Origin: Alisma plantago-aquatica
Lineage: Eukaryota > Streptophyta > Magnoliopsida > Alismatales > Alismataceae
DNA length: 64,000 nucleotides
NCBI GenBank assembly: GCA_963693085.1
Contig: OY856410.1
Span: forward strand, 1,328,727,304 to 1,328,791,303
Reading direction: 5' to 3'
Each line of letters begins with the position of its first letter. Position 1 is the stretch's first letter. Shown one piece after another: positions 33,300 to 46,869 of the stretch. The notes below the pieces were generated by a model. It made no database searches and was not told where the DNA came from. It saw only the letters and a program-made list of their open reading frames with translations. The position numbers and the translations under genes were made by a program.

Positions 33300-34500
33300 G
33301 AACTAGAATGAGAGCCGATAAGGCTTGCTGGTGAAACTGAATATTATTGGGTTGCCCTCTGCGTGTAGGAAGCTATGAGTAGGAGCTCGGAGGATCGCTC
33401 GACGTGTCGACCTGATTACGATCTGCAGGAGTTGGCTAAATTCCAAGTAATGTTCGAAATTGTGAATGTATGTGAAGGATATATCGATAAAATGTTCATA
33501 ATTTACTGCAAGAAGTACATGATTGCTATATGGTTTCTTTTTTTTTGTATCTTCAAAATTTTGCAACAACATCAGGTTTGTAACTTTATATACTTGCTAT
33601 CAATTTAAACTCTAAAGATGGCGTTCATGTTGCTATTGTGAGTTTCCCATTTTTTTATGTGACGGTGTCAATCATATATGTTTTTTTGGTCAGTCAATCA
33701 TATATGTTAGGAACATACAAAAATTCAATTTTGGTAGGTAAGTTATATGAAATGAGACTTATTTTCAGATTTTGTGTCATGAAAATATGAAAAAAATCAA
33801 AGAAGATATGTTAGTTTGAAATTTTTAAATAAATGATGAATGATAGGATACCTACATTTGTGTGTAATGATTATCTTGATGATGAACATGCATGTACATT
33901 GGAGATGTTGCAATTAATGTTATAGAATATGATACCTAGACTAGGGGATGATTAAGATTATAAGATGTTGCTATTGTAAATCAACCTAGGATATGAACAA
34001 ATCTTGTGCTTGCATACATTTGTGCTTCTAATCCTCATGCTTGACCTGATTCAGTGATTTGATGCATGTTGAAATAAGATTCAAACTTGTCCATTCTAGC
34101 ATCCTAATTTGATTTGATTATGTGCTTTGAACCTAGAAACATGTGTTAAAGATACATTGATGTTGAATCTCAAACTTAACTCACATGTCGGTCTTCTATT
34201 TCTAAAATGATTATGTGAACTCCTAAATTAGTAACATATATTATTCTTTGTGCACCCAAATACCTTGTGAATCATGTATGCCTCCTAAGGTGATTAAATG
34301 CCTAATTCTTGACTTGAAATATGACTTGAAAACCCAATACACATTATACACTTACTAGTGAGATTAGGTGTTCAAGAATGTGATAGGTGGTATACAAATT
34401 GTAGGTATAAGAATGACAACATACATGTATTTGTTGGCCTAGAAACCCTTCCAAAATTTACTCATTAGGAGTAAATCTTGGATAGTCCCCGGTTTGGGAC
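33300..34500 (+). other. CACTA-C leader region without coding sequence
   Basis: AT-rich, with no conserved frame. At ~34326-34377 there is an extra copy of the hairpin's right arm (AATACACATTATACACTTAC...GTGTTCAAGAATG) followed by the AGTAAATCTTGG segment, so the 449-bp-type duplication seen in CACTA-B also left a trace here. Confidence 0.5.
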
Positions 34501-34505
34501 TGTTC

Positions 34506-34693
34506 TTGAACACTTAATCTCACTTAGGATGTAAGTGTATAATGTGTATTGAGTTTTCAAGAAAATTTTGGTAGCATTTCCCCGTTTGTTCTCTAAGTAC
34601 ATATGTACATGGAGAACAACGGGGAAATGCTGCCAAAATTTTCTTGAAAACCCAATATACATTATACACTTACTAGTGAGATTAGGTGTTCAA
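34506..34693 (+). repeat. 188-bp hairpin 5' of TNPD, CACTA-C copy
   Basis: Runs from TTGAACACTTAATCTCAC to GTGAGATTAGGTGTTCAA with the centre AAGTACATATGTAC. It has exactly the length of both CACTA-B copies and ends 92 bp before the transposase ATG. Confidence 0.93.
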
Positions 34694-34785
34694 GAATGGG
34701 ATAGGGGGTACACATTTATTAGATATAAGACCTAATCTTTTAACCCTAAACCCTAATATATACTTGTTTTCTCTTTGATCATAGA

Positions 34786-37700
34786 ATGGATAGATCATGC
34801 ATGTCCATTCCAAATTGCTACACCCTAGAGTTTATTTCTAGTCTTGATCAGTTTGTTAGATTTGTCGAGGAACATAGGAAACAACCTGGAGATAGGTTTT
34901 ACTGTCCATGTAGGCATTGTGGTAACAGTTTGAAAGTCAGCACTGGTGACGAAATCAAAAGTCATGTCATGTGCAACGGGATTGTACAAGGCTATATAGA
35001 ATGGCACTGGCATGGAGTGATTTCAAACATGAAATCAGTGGATGTCGATAGCAGTGCTTGTGTGGAAGAAGAAATTGCCTCCGATGACGTAGATGTGAAC
35101 GAACCAGTTCCAGTAGACATCATTGATGTGATGCTGGATAGTTGTGGGGTAGAGCACACCGATCCACCTCCCATGTTTAGAAACATTGTGCATGATGCTA
35201 AGATACTGTTATCTACAGGTTGTACTAAGTTTATGAAGCTTAGCACTGTGTTGAGATTGTATAAGATGAAAGCTAACAATAGATGGAGCAACAAAAGCTT
35301 CATGTCATTGTTGTCTTTGTTGAAAGAAATTCTTCCTGAAGGAAACGAGTTGCCAATCTCAACATAACAGTTAAAGAAATTGTTGTGCCCAATGGGAATG
35401 GTCGCCAAGAAGATACATGCATGCCCGAATGATTGCGTATTATTTCAAAAGGACTATGTGGATTTGAAAGATTGTTCAAAAGGTGGTGCGTCAAGGTAAA
35501 AATTGACAACTTAGCGGGAGTCCAAAATTGGTTCTCCTACCAAAGTGATGTTGTATCTACCTATAATATCACAGTTTCAACACTTGTTTGCCAATTTCAT
35601 AGATGCAAAGAATTTGAGGTGGCATGCAGATGTTAAGAAAAATAATGATGGGATCTTATGACATGCGTCTGATTTCCCACAGTCGAAGAAGATTGATTTA
35701 TTGTACCCTAAATTTGGTGAAGAAGTCAGGAATCTAAGACTTGGGCTTTGTATAGATGGGATGAATCCGTAAGGGACATTGAGCAGCCAACATATTACTT
35801 GGCCAGTTATGCTTGTTATATACAATCTTCCTCCCTGGTTGTGTATGAAAAAATAAGTATGTTATGATGTCGTTGTTGATATTGGGTCCTAAACAACCTA
35901 GAAATGATATTGAGATTTATCTTGAACCTCTGATTGATGACTTAAAGAAACTCTAGGGTGAAGGTGTGATGACCTATGATGCTTCACGAAGAGAGCACAC
36001 TATGTTGTTTTGCATTGTTAATGACTTTCTAACATATTAGAATTTGTCTGGATATAGTGTCAAAGGATCTAAAGTGTGTCCTATATGTGAAGAGAACATT
36101 GATTCAATATGACTAAAACATGGTGGCAAGACTATATATCTTAGTCATCAAAGGTTTCTTCTAAAATTACATCTGTATCGTAGGTGGCGCAGAGCATTCA
36201 ATGGACGAAATGAGGAACAGAGTGCACCTAAACCTATACCAAGGGTGGTTGTTTATGAAAGAGTAAAAGACTTTGCCAATGAATTTGGTAAGAGATCACA
36301 ATGTACCATGGCCACACGGAGTGAAAAATCTTTATTCAAGAAGAAGTCAATATTTTGGGATCTTCCTTATTGGAGTTCTTTGGCAGTCAGGCATTGTATC
36401 AATGTCATGCACATTGAGAAAAATGTTTGTGATAGCGTCATTGGTACTCTGTTGAATATACCAGGTAAGACTAAAGATGGGATAAAATCCAGAATGGACC
36501 TACGTGAAATGGGAATAAGGACAAAATTAACAAAAGTAGTTAGTAGCGATCAGAGAACATACTTACCTCTCGCCTGTTACACGTTGTCTAGAAAGGAGAA
36601 GAAAGCTTTTTTTTAATGCTTGGTAAATGTTAAGGTGCCACATGGTTACTCATCCAACATCCGTAGATTGGTATCAATGAAAGATCTGAAGTTGATAGGT
36701 CTTAAATCTCATGATTGTCACACTCTAATGCAACAAATATTGCCCGTGGCAATTTGATCTATACTGTTGAAGCATGTAAGGTTTGCAATCACCAGACTTT
36801 GTTTCTTTTTCAATAGTCTATGCAGCAAAGCTATTGACCCTGATACTCTCGATAAATTGCAAAGAGAAGTGGTTGTTACCTATGTCAGCTTGAGATGTAC
36901 TTTCCTCCTTTGTTCTTTGATATTGTGGTACATCTTGTTGTCCACTTGACCAGGGAAGTGAAAATGTTGGGACCAGATTTATTGCATTGGTTGTATCCCT
37001 TTGAACAATACATGAGAATTTTTAAAGGTGATGTTCAAAACCGTTATCGGTCTAAAGGGAGTATTATTGAGGGTTATGTGGTAAGAGAGGTTATGGATTT
37101 TTGCAATGACTTTCTGAGTGGTAATGATGCTCCTGTTAATGACAAGAATATTGAGGAGCATTTTGGCAAAGGAATTTTGGGATCACAGATGAAAGTAATT
37201 AGCCATGAGCAGTTGGAACAAGGTTACTTATATATTTTACACAACATCAATGAAGTGACTATTTATATCGAGGAACATACCAATTTCATCAAGAGACAAT
37301 ATCCTCAAGCCAATTCAATGTGCCTTGCTAGAGAGCATAACAAGACATTTATTAAGTGGTTTGACGATAAAGTCTTACATCAACTATCTCAAACACTAGA
37401 TAATCTTACTGAAACTATCAAATGCCTCCCCTTTAAACCAAAATTGAATGTATATCTTATGAAGGGTTTAACATAAATGGATTCACGTATTACACAAAGC
37501 GTCAAGATGATAAGAGTGTCATCCAAAATAGTGGGATCACCCTTCAAGCGTCTTCATTGTTTTTTGCAAGTGCAAAGGATAAGAGTCTACGTGAAGCTAA
37601 AATGTCATATTATGGTGTCAATGAAGACATATGGGAGTTTGACTATGTAGATTTCATAATTCCTCTCTTTAAATGTAATTGGGTTGATAACACCAAAGGA

Positions 37701-38024
37701 GTTATAGTGGATGAATCGGGTTTCACATTAGTGAACTTTGAAAAGATTGGCAAGAAGGGTGAACCATTCATATTGGCATCACAGGAGAAACAAGTATTTT
37801 ATATCGATGATCCTACAAATGATAAATGGTCAGTTGTTCTTCATTGTAAAAGATAGTTCATTGAAGATCCTATAGATGAAGAAGAGTATTATGATAAGTA
37901 TGATGACTCCAGTCCATTCTCAATTGGGTTGCCAACACCACCAAATATTGAAGCTAATGATGACTTGTATGTGCACGGAGATCACATTGAAGGATTGTTA
38001 ATTGATAAAAGATCACAATATTAG
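34786..38024 (+). pseudogene. TNPD-type CACTA transposase pseudogene (CACTA-C)
   Basis: Collinear with the CACTA-A copy from MDRSCMSIP to LLIDKRSQY. A splice-acceptor-like sequence stands directly before the ATG. The first frame ends at a TAA at 35365-35367, where CACTA-A reads TACGAG (a small indel difference). Further stops occur (for example ~35499, ~35659, ~35770, ~35957), with a poly-T length change near 36610 and a frameshift near 37450. The stop in DSI-stop and the one in VAI-stop-SIL are the same as in CACTA-A. Transposase_21, DUF4218-like and DUF4216-like parts are recognisable in order. Confidence 0.9.
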
Positions 38025-38144
38025 AGGCATGCATGTTTATATTTTTTTATATGTTTTATTTTTCTGAATGTGAACTTCATAATGTTTTACTATCTTCTAG
38101 TTATGTCAAATGATAAATGTTTGATTTTTTAATGACACTTTTAG

Positions 38145-41100
38145 ATGGCTGAGCATGAGCATGATGACTCTAATGATGATTATCGTGAGGATGAGGATAT
38201 CCATGCACCGCCTCACAATGTAAGTTTTAAAAATATATCCTATATTTCTATCTATATGTTCATTTATAGTTATATTGTGCAAGTGCATTTTTTTTGTCAA
38301 ATTTTAGGATGGTGATGTACCCCCTAAAGAAATGGGGGCACATGATGAGCAGAAAAAAAAATTGAGAAAGTGAGGGGCATCACAATGATGAACAAGTTAC
38401 TCCAGCAAAGGGGCAATGGACCCAAACTGGATGTGGATTTCGATCATATAGGAAATCCAGTTGGAGTGAACCGCAACTCATTTATTTCATATCTTGGGGT
38501 TCTTACTCACAACCATTATAGTCCTAACATAGAATCCTAGCATAAAGTTCTTAAGGGAAAGAAAGACTTAGTATGGAAAGAACTATGCGTGAGTTATTAT
38601 TATTTGCAATTCTATTTTTGTAGATTACTAATTTTTAGGATACTAGTTAATAGCAATTCTATTTTGCAGAGTATATTTGATCTGGATGAAAAGATGCATT
38701 GTAAATGTGTGATGCAACGCTGTGGGAGGGTCCTAAGGAACTATAGGGCAAATCTCACCCAAGATTACATACACAATGTTGAGAAGAGGTTCTTGGTTAA
38801 TTTCCAATTCTAGACATTGATCACTTTTTGACTAACTCTACACTAATAATTTTTGTTTTAATTCTCTCTAAAAAAATAAATTTAGGAAGAAGGCAGCAAC
38901 TGAGCAAGGGAACTACCTGGACCCCAAAGACTGGGAGGAGTTTGTTACTCAAAGAATAATAGATGAATTCAAGGTATTAAGAGCCACTCCCAATTTAATT
39001 AATATACATTCTTATGTATTCACCTATTTAAGATTAACCTTTAGTGTTACTAACCAAATCAATGTGCTTACTAACAAGGCTAACAGTGATGCTCAAAGAG
39101 CAAGGCGTGCACTGAATGTGCATGACCACACAATGGGTCCTAGAGGCTATGCAGGCATTCACCAATGACTACAGGCTGAGTCTACTGCTCAGTCTGCTAC
39201 TACTCAAGAGACTGTAGAGCCCTCTACTATTGGTCCCGCACCTCTGCCTCACCATGCTATGCAGATAGTTGTGAGGAAAAATAAGAAGGGAGATATAACG
39301 AAGCCCGCAATTGCTGAGGAAACTGCAAAAATGGTAAAATTCAACTCTTAGAGCAATCAATATTGATTATTGTTATGTTTACTTACCAATTTATGTTGAT
39401 GGCGATTAACGGGAGCTTCACGAGCAGAGGAAGGAAGGCAACTTTATCCCTAAGGGTACAAGGGATGAATTGATAGTTTCTCTTGATAACCAAGAGCATC
39501 CTGGATGTGTTAGGGGTGTAGGCGATGGTGTGGGCATAAAAGTGTTCTTTGAGCCATCACAACGCAAATCTGTCCCAAAAGCGAGACTATCAAATGTTGA
39601 GGTAACTTGTTCTTTTTTTAGAATGTTATTGCTAAAGGGAATTCAATAATCAAAAGATAGCATTTCTTTTGTCCATGTATAGTTAGATGAGTTAATTAAT
39701 AAGAAAATATAAGAATCAATGGTGAATTGTCAGGCGTCTTAGGCTACCACTCAGACAGTACTTGTGGCGTTCCACTCCTCTCCTACTATAGAGGTTGGGA
39801 GTAATCCTATAGAACCACCTAGCGCGTCCGTTGTAAGTATTTTTATGACATAGTATCTAGTCTTTTCAAGATGATATGTTTATGTATATATGTATATAAC
39901 ATTCTTTATGTAAATTTGTAGGGGTTGAAGCCATGTAGTCTAAAAAGTCAAGAATATATCATTGTAGAGGCACAGGCTTACCCGGCCCTTCCAGGGGACA
40001 TGTTTCATGGGACTCCAGTACCAGCTGGTGTGGTTCGTGTGAGCCTGATACATCTACTCCCCAATTGAAGGGATCTTCCATTTCCATATGTCCACCCAGA
40101 TTTTGAAATGTTTGCTGAGGTAGAAGGCGGAGTGATAATGTGGCCCAAAGCAGATGTCATCTATACTAATATTGTATGGTAAATTTACATTATGTTAATT
40201 TGTTAGTGTGTATATATGAGCCAATTGATCTGAAATTATATATATAGGTCAAAAGGAAGACACCCGCTATATCTCAGCCTCCACCTCCACCTCCTGAAGT
40301 ACCAAGTTGGCTTCCAAGGGACCTACATGCCTCGTTAGGTCCTAATTGTAGGGGTATGGCAGTATGGATAGGCGAACATGATCCAAATTGCCCTATAAAT
40401 GTTTCTATTCATGAGGATGTTGCAGGTCAATCATACAATAACAAGCTATTTATACAAGATATTTTGGAGTTGTTTCTTTATGATTGGCTAAATACATCTA
40501 TGATAGAGCTATGGATATGGTGAGATCTTGTTTATACATCCATATACCTTGTTTTATGTATGATGATCTAGTTTTTTTATATATTAATGCATACATAATA
40601 CATGTTTTGCAACCACTAACACATAATATATATAGATTTTTCATTTTCCCATGTGGGATTTTTGGTTCCATCTTTGATTAGTCTTGTAGATAAAGACCCT
40701 TCTTCAGCTACTTCATACTGTTGTACTGCTTTTAAATATTTTGATAAAAAAGAAGACGATGATAATAGCTCCATTCAATGTCGAGTAAGTTTACTTTGCT
40801 TATAATTTGGACTTAAGAAATTTACATTTTTATTGTGGATTTTGAGTTATTAATTTTTAACTTTCTTACCTGTAGTGCTAGGCATTGGGAGTTACTAGTT
40901 ATTGTCCCCAAGATGTTCACTATCTATTATATAGATCCTGCGGGGAATGAATTGAATACATTATATGGACACACAATGAAAAAGCCATTATTCCCGTGAG
41001 AAATATTTCATATTTTTATATCTTTTAACATTTGTTATTACATTACTATTTAAGTATGCAATTTAATGTGTTACATTAACATGTAGGGCTTTACATGAGT

Positions 41101-41609
41101 TCAAAAGAGTTGGAGGAAAGGTCCCCAAGAAAAAGAATCAGCCACTAATTTGGGAGAATGTGAAAGTAATTTCCCGACTCCAATGTATATATTATTTATG
41201 TGAATTGTGCTTAATTATATTTTTGAATATTTTGTATGTTTCAATTTATAGTGTGCTACACAAGACAACAGATGGGCATGTGCATACTATGTGATGCGAT
41301 TTATGGACCTAATCATCAAACATGCCGCAATGGAAATCAATACCATACATAAGGTATTATATATAGTCTCATTAGATAATATGAAATATATCAATCTTAT
41401 TATATATTATTAATTATATATATACAGCATTCTCTTTGCAGGTGTTTAAAACCGACTTAACTGCAGGTGGAAAGTTATTAGATGTACATACTCCCTATAC
41501 GAGGGAAGAATTAGATGATGTAAGAGAAGAATGGGCAAAAGCCCTACAAGTAGTGGGAATTTTTAAATATGATTGGGATAGTGATGGAGATAATGACGAT
41601 GATGAATAA
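38145..41609 (+). pseudogene. Second CACTA gene (TNPA-like/Ulp1 fusion), decayed, CACTA-C
   Basis: Homologous exon for exon to the open gene of CACTA-B. Exon 1 at 38145-38219 has its ATG. Exon 2 has a TGA after KKKLRK and later TAG codons. Late exons are better kept: HWELLVI and YYIDP (Ulp1 His and Asp, 17 residues apart), then QDNRWACAYYV with the catalytic-type Cys. The last exon ends in an acidic Asp-rich tail at 41609. The protein cannot be made whole because of the early stops. Confidence 0.87.
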
Positions 41610-42044
41610 AGAATGATATTTCTAAACTTTGTTCTAATAATTATTTTTGTGTGAATGTGAATGAATTTTTCTGAATTGTCATATGTGTGAATGTGAAGAT
41701 GATCAATATATGAATGTTTCTACATGTGTCTGAATGTGAAAAGAGATGAAATGAATGGAACTACAGGTTGCTAAATGTGTGTAAAAATGGAGGAAATTTG
41801 AAATGGAACTACTAGTTTCTACATGTGTGTGATGAAAAATAATATGAATTAAATGTGCTTATACATGTGTGTGATCATAAATTGTTGTCCATCTTGTTAA
41901 TTTTTCAGGTTTGTGGTATGTTATTGGCTGATAACAATGGATGCTATAAACTTGTAGTTCAAAACTAAACTATAGGTTCTACATCCTGTTGACCAGCCAT
42001 ACAACAGACCTGCAAACTGATAAGAAAAAAAATCAGAAAATAGG

Positions 42045-42437
42045 TGTCGGTTATTAGTATAAAACTGTCAACAAAGACATACAATGGCGGCTATTAACAA
42101 AAACCCGACGTCTATATGGATTCTGTGTCATTTATATAAACAAACCGACATCAATGGTGCCCTTGCTGGCGCGTTTTATTGGTGGCGGGAAGGGTTGTGA
42201 CGTCAATTTTTATAAAACGTCGACGTCTTTGACCTGGTTATAGTGTAAGTTTTACTAAATAACCGACGCCTATAGTCTCACTTCTGGTGTGTTTTTTATG
42301 GCGGGAAGGGTTAGGGTGTCTGTGTTAAAACTGACACTAAAGGTTTCGACTTTTAGCGGCACCCACTTGGGTGTCACTTTGAAACCAACGCCAAAGGCCT
42401 TAAATAACTGACACTAAAGGTCGGTTCTGTACTAGTG
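42045..42437 (+). repeat. CACTA-C 3' subterminal repeats and terminus
   Basis: GGTGTCGGTT, ACCCGACGTC, ACCGACGCC and related motifs recur up to the terminal GGTTCTGTACTAGTG. Confidence 0.82.
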
Positions 42438-45400
42438 TATATTATACCTGTTGTGTTTAAGAATTAGTAGCAGGAAGTTTCTAGTCACGGTGGATTAAGA
42501 ATGGTAACCTTCTTGCAGTACTGGTGGAGTATAAATAAACTTGGTGTCAAGAGAACATCAACGTATACGGTAAAAAATAGTTTAGAAAAAAAATCATCAC
42601 GTATGATTAATTCCCCAAGTGTGAGTTTTGATTGATAGAGATATCTTTTCTGGGATACAATCATAAGCATTCAGCAAACTATATTATACATGTTGTGTTT
42701 AAGAATTAGTAGCAGGAAGTTTCTGGTTGCAGTGGATTAAAAATAGGAACCTTCTTGTAGTAGCGATGGGGTACAAATAAACTTGATGTTAAGGGAATGT
42801 CAACGTACTACGGAAAGAAATAGTTTAGAAAAAAAATTATCACGTATGATAAGTTTCAGTTGTAGAGATATCTTTTATGGGATACAATCATAAGCATTCA
42901 ACAAACTATATTATACATGCTTAAATTAAGAATTAGTAGCAGGAAGTTTTTGGTTACGGTGGATTACAAACATGAACCTTCTTGTAGTAGTGGTGGAGTA
43001 TAAATAAACTTGTTGCTAAGAGAGCGTCAACATACTACGGCAAGAAATAGTTTAGAAAACAAATTCATCACGTATGATAAGTTCCCCAAGTGTAAGTTTT
43101 GATTGATAGAGATATCTTTTTTGGAATACAATCATAAGCATTCAGCAAACTATATTATACATATTGTGTTTAAGAATTAGTAGCAAGAAGTTTTGGGTCG
43201 CTGTAGATTAAAAATAGGAACCTTCTTGCAGTAGTGGTAGAGTATAAATAAACTTGGTGTTAAGAGAACGTCAATGTACTACGGTAAGAAATAGTTTAGA
43301 AAAAAAATTCATCACGTATGATAAGATCCCCAAGTGTGAGTTCTAGTTGATAGAGATATCTTTTCTGGGATATAATCATAGGCATTCGGCAAACTATATC
43401 ATACCTATTGTGTTAAATAATTAGTAGCATGAAGTTTCTGGTCGCGGTGGATTAAAAATAGGAACCTTCTTGCAGTAGTGGTGGAGTATAAATAAACTTA
43501 GTGTTAAGAGAATGTCAACATACTATGATAAATAATAGTTTAGAAAAAAAATCATCACGTATGACCAGTTCCCCAAGTGTGAGTTATGGTTGATACAGAA
43601 ATCTTTTCTGGGATACAATCATGAGCATTCAGCAAAGTATATTATACAAGTTGTGTTTAAAAATTAGTTGCAGGAAGTTTCTAGTCACGGTGGATTAAAA
43701 ATAGGAACCTTCTTGCAGTAGTGGTGGAGTATAAATAAACTTGATGTTAAGAGAGCATCAATGTAATACGGTAAGAAATAGTTTAAAAAAAATTCATCAC
43801 ATATGATAAGTTCCCAGAGTGTGAGTTCTGGTTGATAGATATATCTTTTCTAGAATACAATTATAAGCATTCAACAAACTATATTATACCTGCTATGTTT
43901 AAGAATTAGTAGTAGGAAGTTTAGAGTCATGGTGGATTAAAAATAGGAACTTTCTTGCAAAAGTGGTGGAGTATAAATAAACTTGGTGTTAAGAGAACGT
44001 CAACGTACTACGGAAAGAAATAGTTTAGAAAAAAAAATTGTCACGTATGATAAGTTCCCCAAGTGTGAGTTTTGGTTGATAGAAATATCTTTTATAGGAT
44101 ACAATCATAAGCATTCAGTAAACTATATTATACATGTTGTGTTTGAGAATTAGTAGTCGGAAGTTTCTAGTTATGGTAGATTAAAAATAGGAACCTTCTT
44201 GCAGTAGTGGTGGAGTATAAATAAACTTGGTATTAAGAGAACATCGACGTACTACGGTAAGAAATAGTTTAGAAAAAAAATTCATCACGTATGATAAGTT
44301 CTCCAAGTATGAGTTCTGGTTGATAGAGATATCTTTTCTGGGATACAATCATAAGCATTCCGCAAACTATATTATACGTACTGTGTTTAAGAATTAGTAA
44401 CAGGAATTTACTGATCGCAGTGGATTAAAAATAGGAACCTTCTTGTAGTAGTGGAGTATAAATAAACTTGGTGTTAAGAGAACGTCAACGTACTATGACA
44501 AGAAATTGTTTAGAAAAAAATTGAACATGTATCATAAGTTCCCCAAGTGTGAGTTCTGGTTGATAGAGATATCTTTTCTGGGATACAATCATAAGCATTC
44601 AAAAAACTATATTATACATGTTTTGTTTAAGAATTAGTAGCAGGATGTTTTTTACCACGGTGGATTAAAAATAGAAACCTTCTTGCAGTAGTGGTGGTGT
44701 ATAATTAAACTTGGTGTTTAGAGAACATCAACGTACTATGACAAGAAATAGTTCAGAAAACAATTTCATCATGTATGATAAGTTCCTCAAGTGTGAGTTC
44801 TGGTTAATAGAGATATCTTTTCTGGGATAGAATCATAAGCATTCAGCAAACTATATTATACATGTTGTGTTTAAGAATTAATAGTAGGAAATTTCTAGTC
44901 ATAGTGGATCAAAAATAGGAACCTTCTTGCAGTAGTGGTGGAGTATAAATAAACTTAATATTAAGAGAATGTCAACATATTACGAAAACAAATAGTTTAG
45001 AAGAAAAAAATTATTACGTATGATAAGTTTTTGAAGTGTGAGTTCTGGTTGATAGAGATATCTTTTCTGGATTACAATCACAAGCGTTCAACAAATTATA
45101 GTATACATGTTGTGTTTAAGAATTAGTAGTAGGAAGTTTCTAGTCACGGCAGATTAAAAATAGGAACCTTGCAGCAGTGGTGGAGTATAAATAAACTTGG
45201 TGTTAAGAGAACTTCAACATACTACGGCAAGAAATAGTTTCAAGAAAAATTTCATCATGTATGTTAAGTTCCCCATGTGTGAGTTATGGTAATAGAGATA
45301 TCTTTTCTATGATACAATCATAAGTATTCAACAAACTATATTATAACTGTAGTATTTCAGAATTAGTAGTAGGAAGTTTTTGGTCACGGTGGAGAAAAAA

Positions 45401-46800
45401 TAGGAACCTTCTTGCAGTAGTGGTGGAGTATAAATAAACTTGATGTTAAGAGAACGTCAACATATTACAGCAAGAAATAGTTTAGAAAAAATTTCATCAC
45501 GTATGAACAGTTCCTCAAGTGTGAGTTATGTTTATTAGAGATATCTTTTCTGGGATACCATCATAAGCATTCAGCAAAATATATTAAACATGTTGTGTTT
45601 AAGAATTAGTAATAGGAAGTTTCTTGTCACTATGGATTAAAAATAGAAACCTTCTTGCAATAGTGGTGGAGTATAAATAAAATTGATGTTAAGAGAACGT
45701 CAATGTACTACGACAAGAAATTGTTTAGAAAAAAAATTCATCATGTATGATAAGTTCCCCAAGTGTGAGTTCTGGTTGATAGAGATATCTTTTCTGGGAT
45801 ACAATTATAAGCATTCAACAAACTATATTATACATGTCGTGTTTAAGAATTAGTAGCAGGAAGTTTCTAGTCACGGTGGATTAAAAATAGAAGCCTTCTT
45901 GCAATAGTGGTGGAGTGCTTGTTAACCGAATGTCAATGTACTATTGAAAGAAATAGTTTAAAAAAAATCATCACGTATGATAAGTTCTCCAAGTGTGAGT
46001 GCTGGTTAATAGAGATATCTTTCCTGGGATACAATCATAAGCATTCAGCAAACTACATTATACTTGTTGTGTTTAAGAATTAGTAGTTGGAAGTTTCTGG
46101 TCGCCGTGGATTAAAAACAGGATCCTTCTTGCAGTAGTGGTGGAGTATAAATAAACTTGATGTTAAGAGAATGTCAACATACTACAATAAGAAATAGTTT
46201 GAAAAAAAATCATCACGTATGATAAGTTCCCCAAGTGTGAGTTTTGATTGATTGAGATATCTTTTCTGGGATACAATCATAAGCATTCAACAAACTACAT
46301 TATACCTATTGTGTTTAAGAATTAGTAGTAGGAAGTTTTGGTCGCGGTGGATTAAAAATAGGAACCTTCTTGCAGTAGTGGTGGAGTATAAATAAACTTA
46401 GTGTTAAGAGAACGTCAACATACTACGACAAGAAATAGTTTAAAAAAAATTCATCACATATGATAAGTTCCCCAAGTGTGAGTTCTGGTTGATAGAGATA
46501 TCTTTTCTGGGATACAATCATTAGCATTCAGCAAAGTATATTATACAAGTTGTGTTTAAAAATTAGTTGCAGGAAGTTTCTAGTCACGGTGGATTAAAAA
46601 TAGGAACCTTCTTGCAGTAGTGGTGGGTATAAATAAATTTGATGTTAAGAGAGCATCAATGTACTACGGCAAGAAATAGTTTAATTTTTTTTTATCACGT
46701 ATGATAAGTTCCCCCAAGTGTGAATTAGAGATATTTTTTCTAGGATACAATCATATTACGGCAAGAAATAGTTTAAAAAAAAATCATCACGTATAAAATC
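42438..46800. repeat. Tandem array of ~240-bp units, right part
   Basis: About 18 more units of the same sequence as 30150-32477, in the same orientation and register. GAGTATAAATAAACTT is present in nearly every unit. The final units (46700-46870) become short and broken (CATCACGTATAAAATCAT and similar), marking the array's degraded right edge. Confidence 0.97.
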
Positions 46801-46869
46801 ATACTAGTAGATTAGAAAAAAAAAATCATCATCTATAAAATTCATCACGCAAAAAATAGATTAGACCTA

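Larger units (their letters stand above)
32478..42437 (+). mobile_element. CACTA-C: 9.96-kb CACTA element inserted in the tandem array
   Basis: The left end is CACTACTATAGAAATAGC; the right end, inward, is CACTAGTACAGAACCGACC. The TSD is TAT on both sides, and removing the element rejoins the array unit AACTATATTATACCTG. The layout equals CACTA-A: subterminal repeats, GC-rich leader, hairpin, TNPD pseudogene, second-gene pseudogene, 3' subterminal repeats. Its two genes are close in sequence to those of A. Confidence 0.97.

Noticed and set aside
30150..46800. CRISPR-like array
   Set aside because: Units are contiguous ~240-bp repeats without unique spacers in plant nuclear DNA; this is a satellite/minisatellite array.
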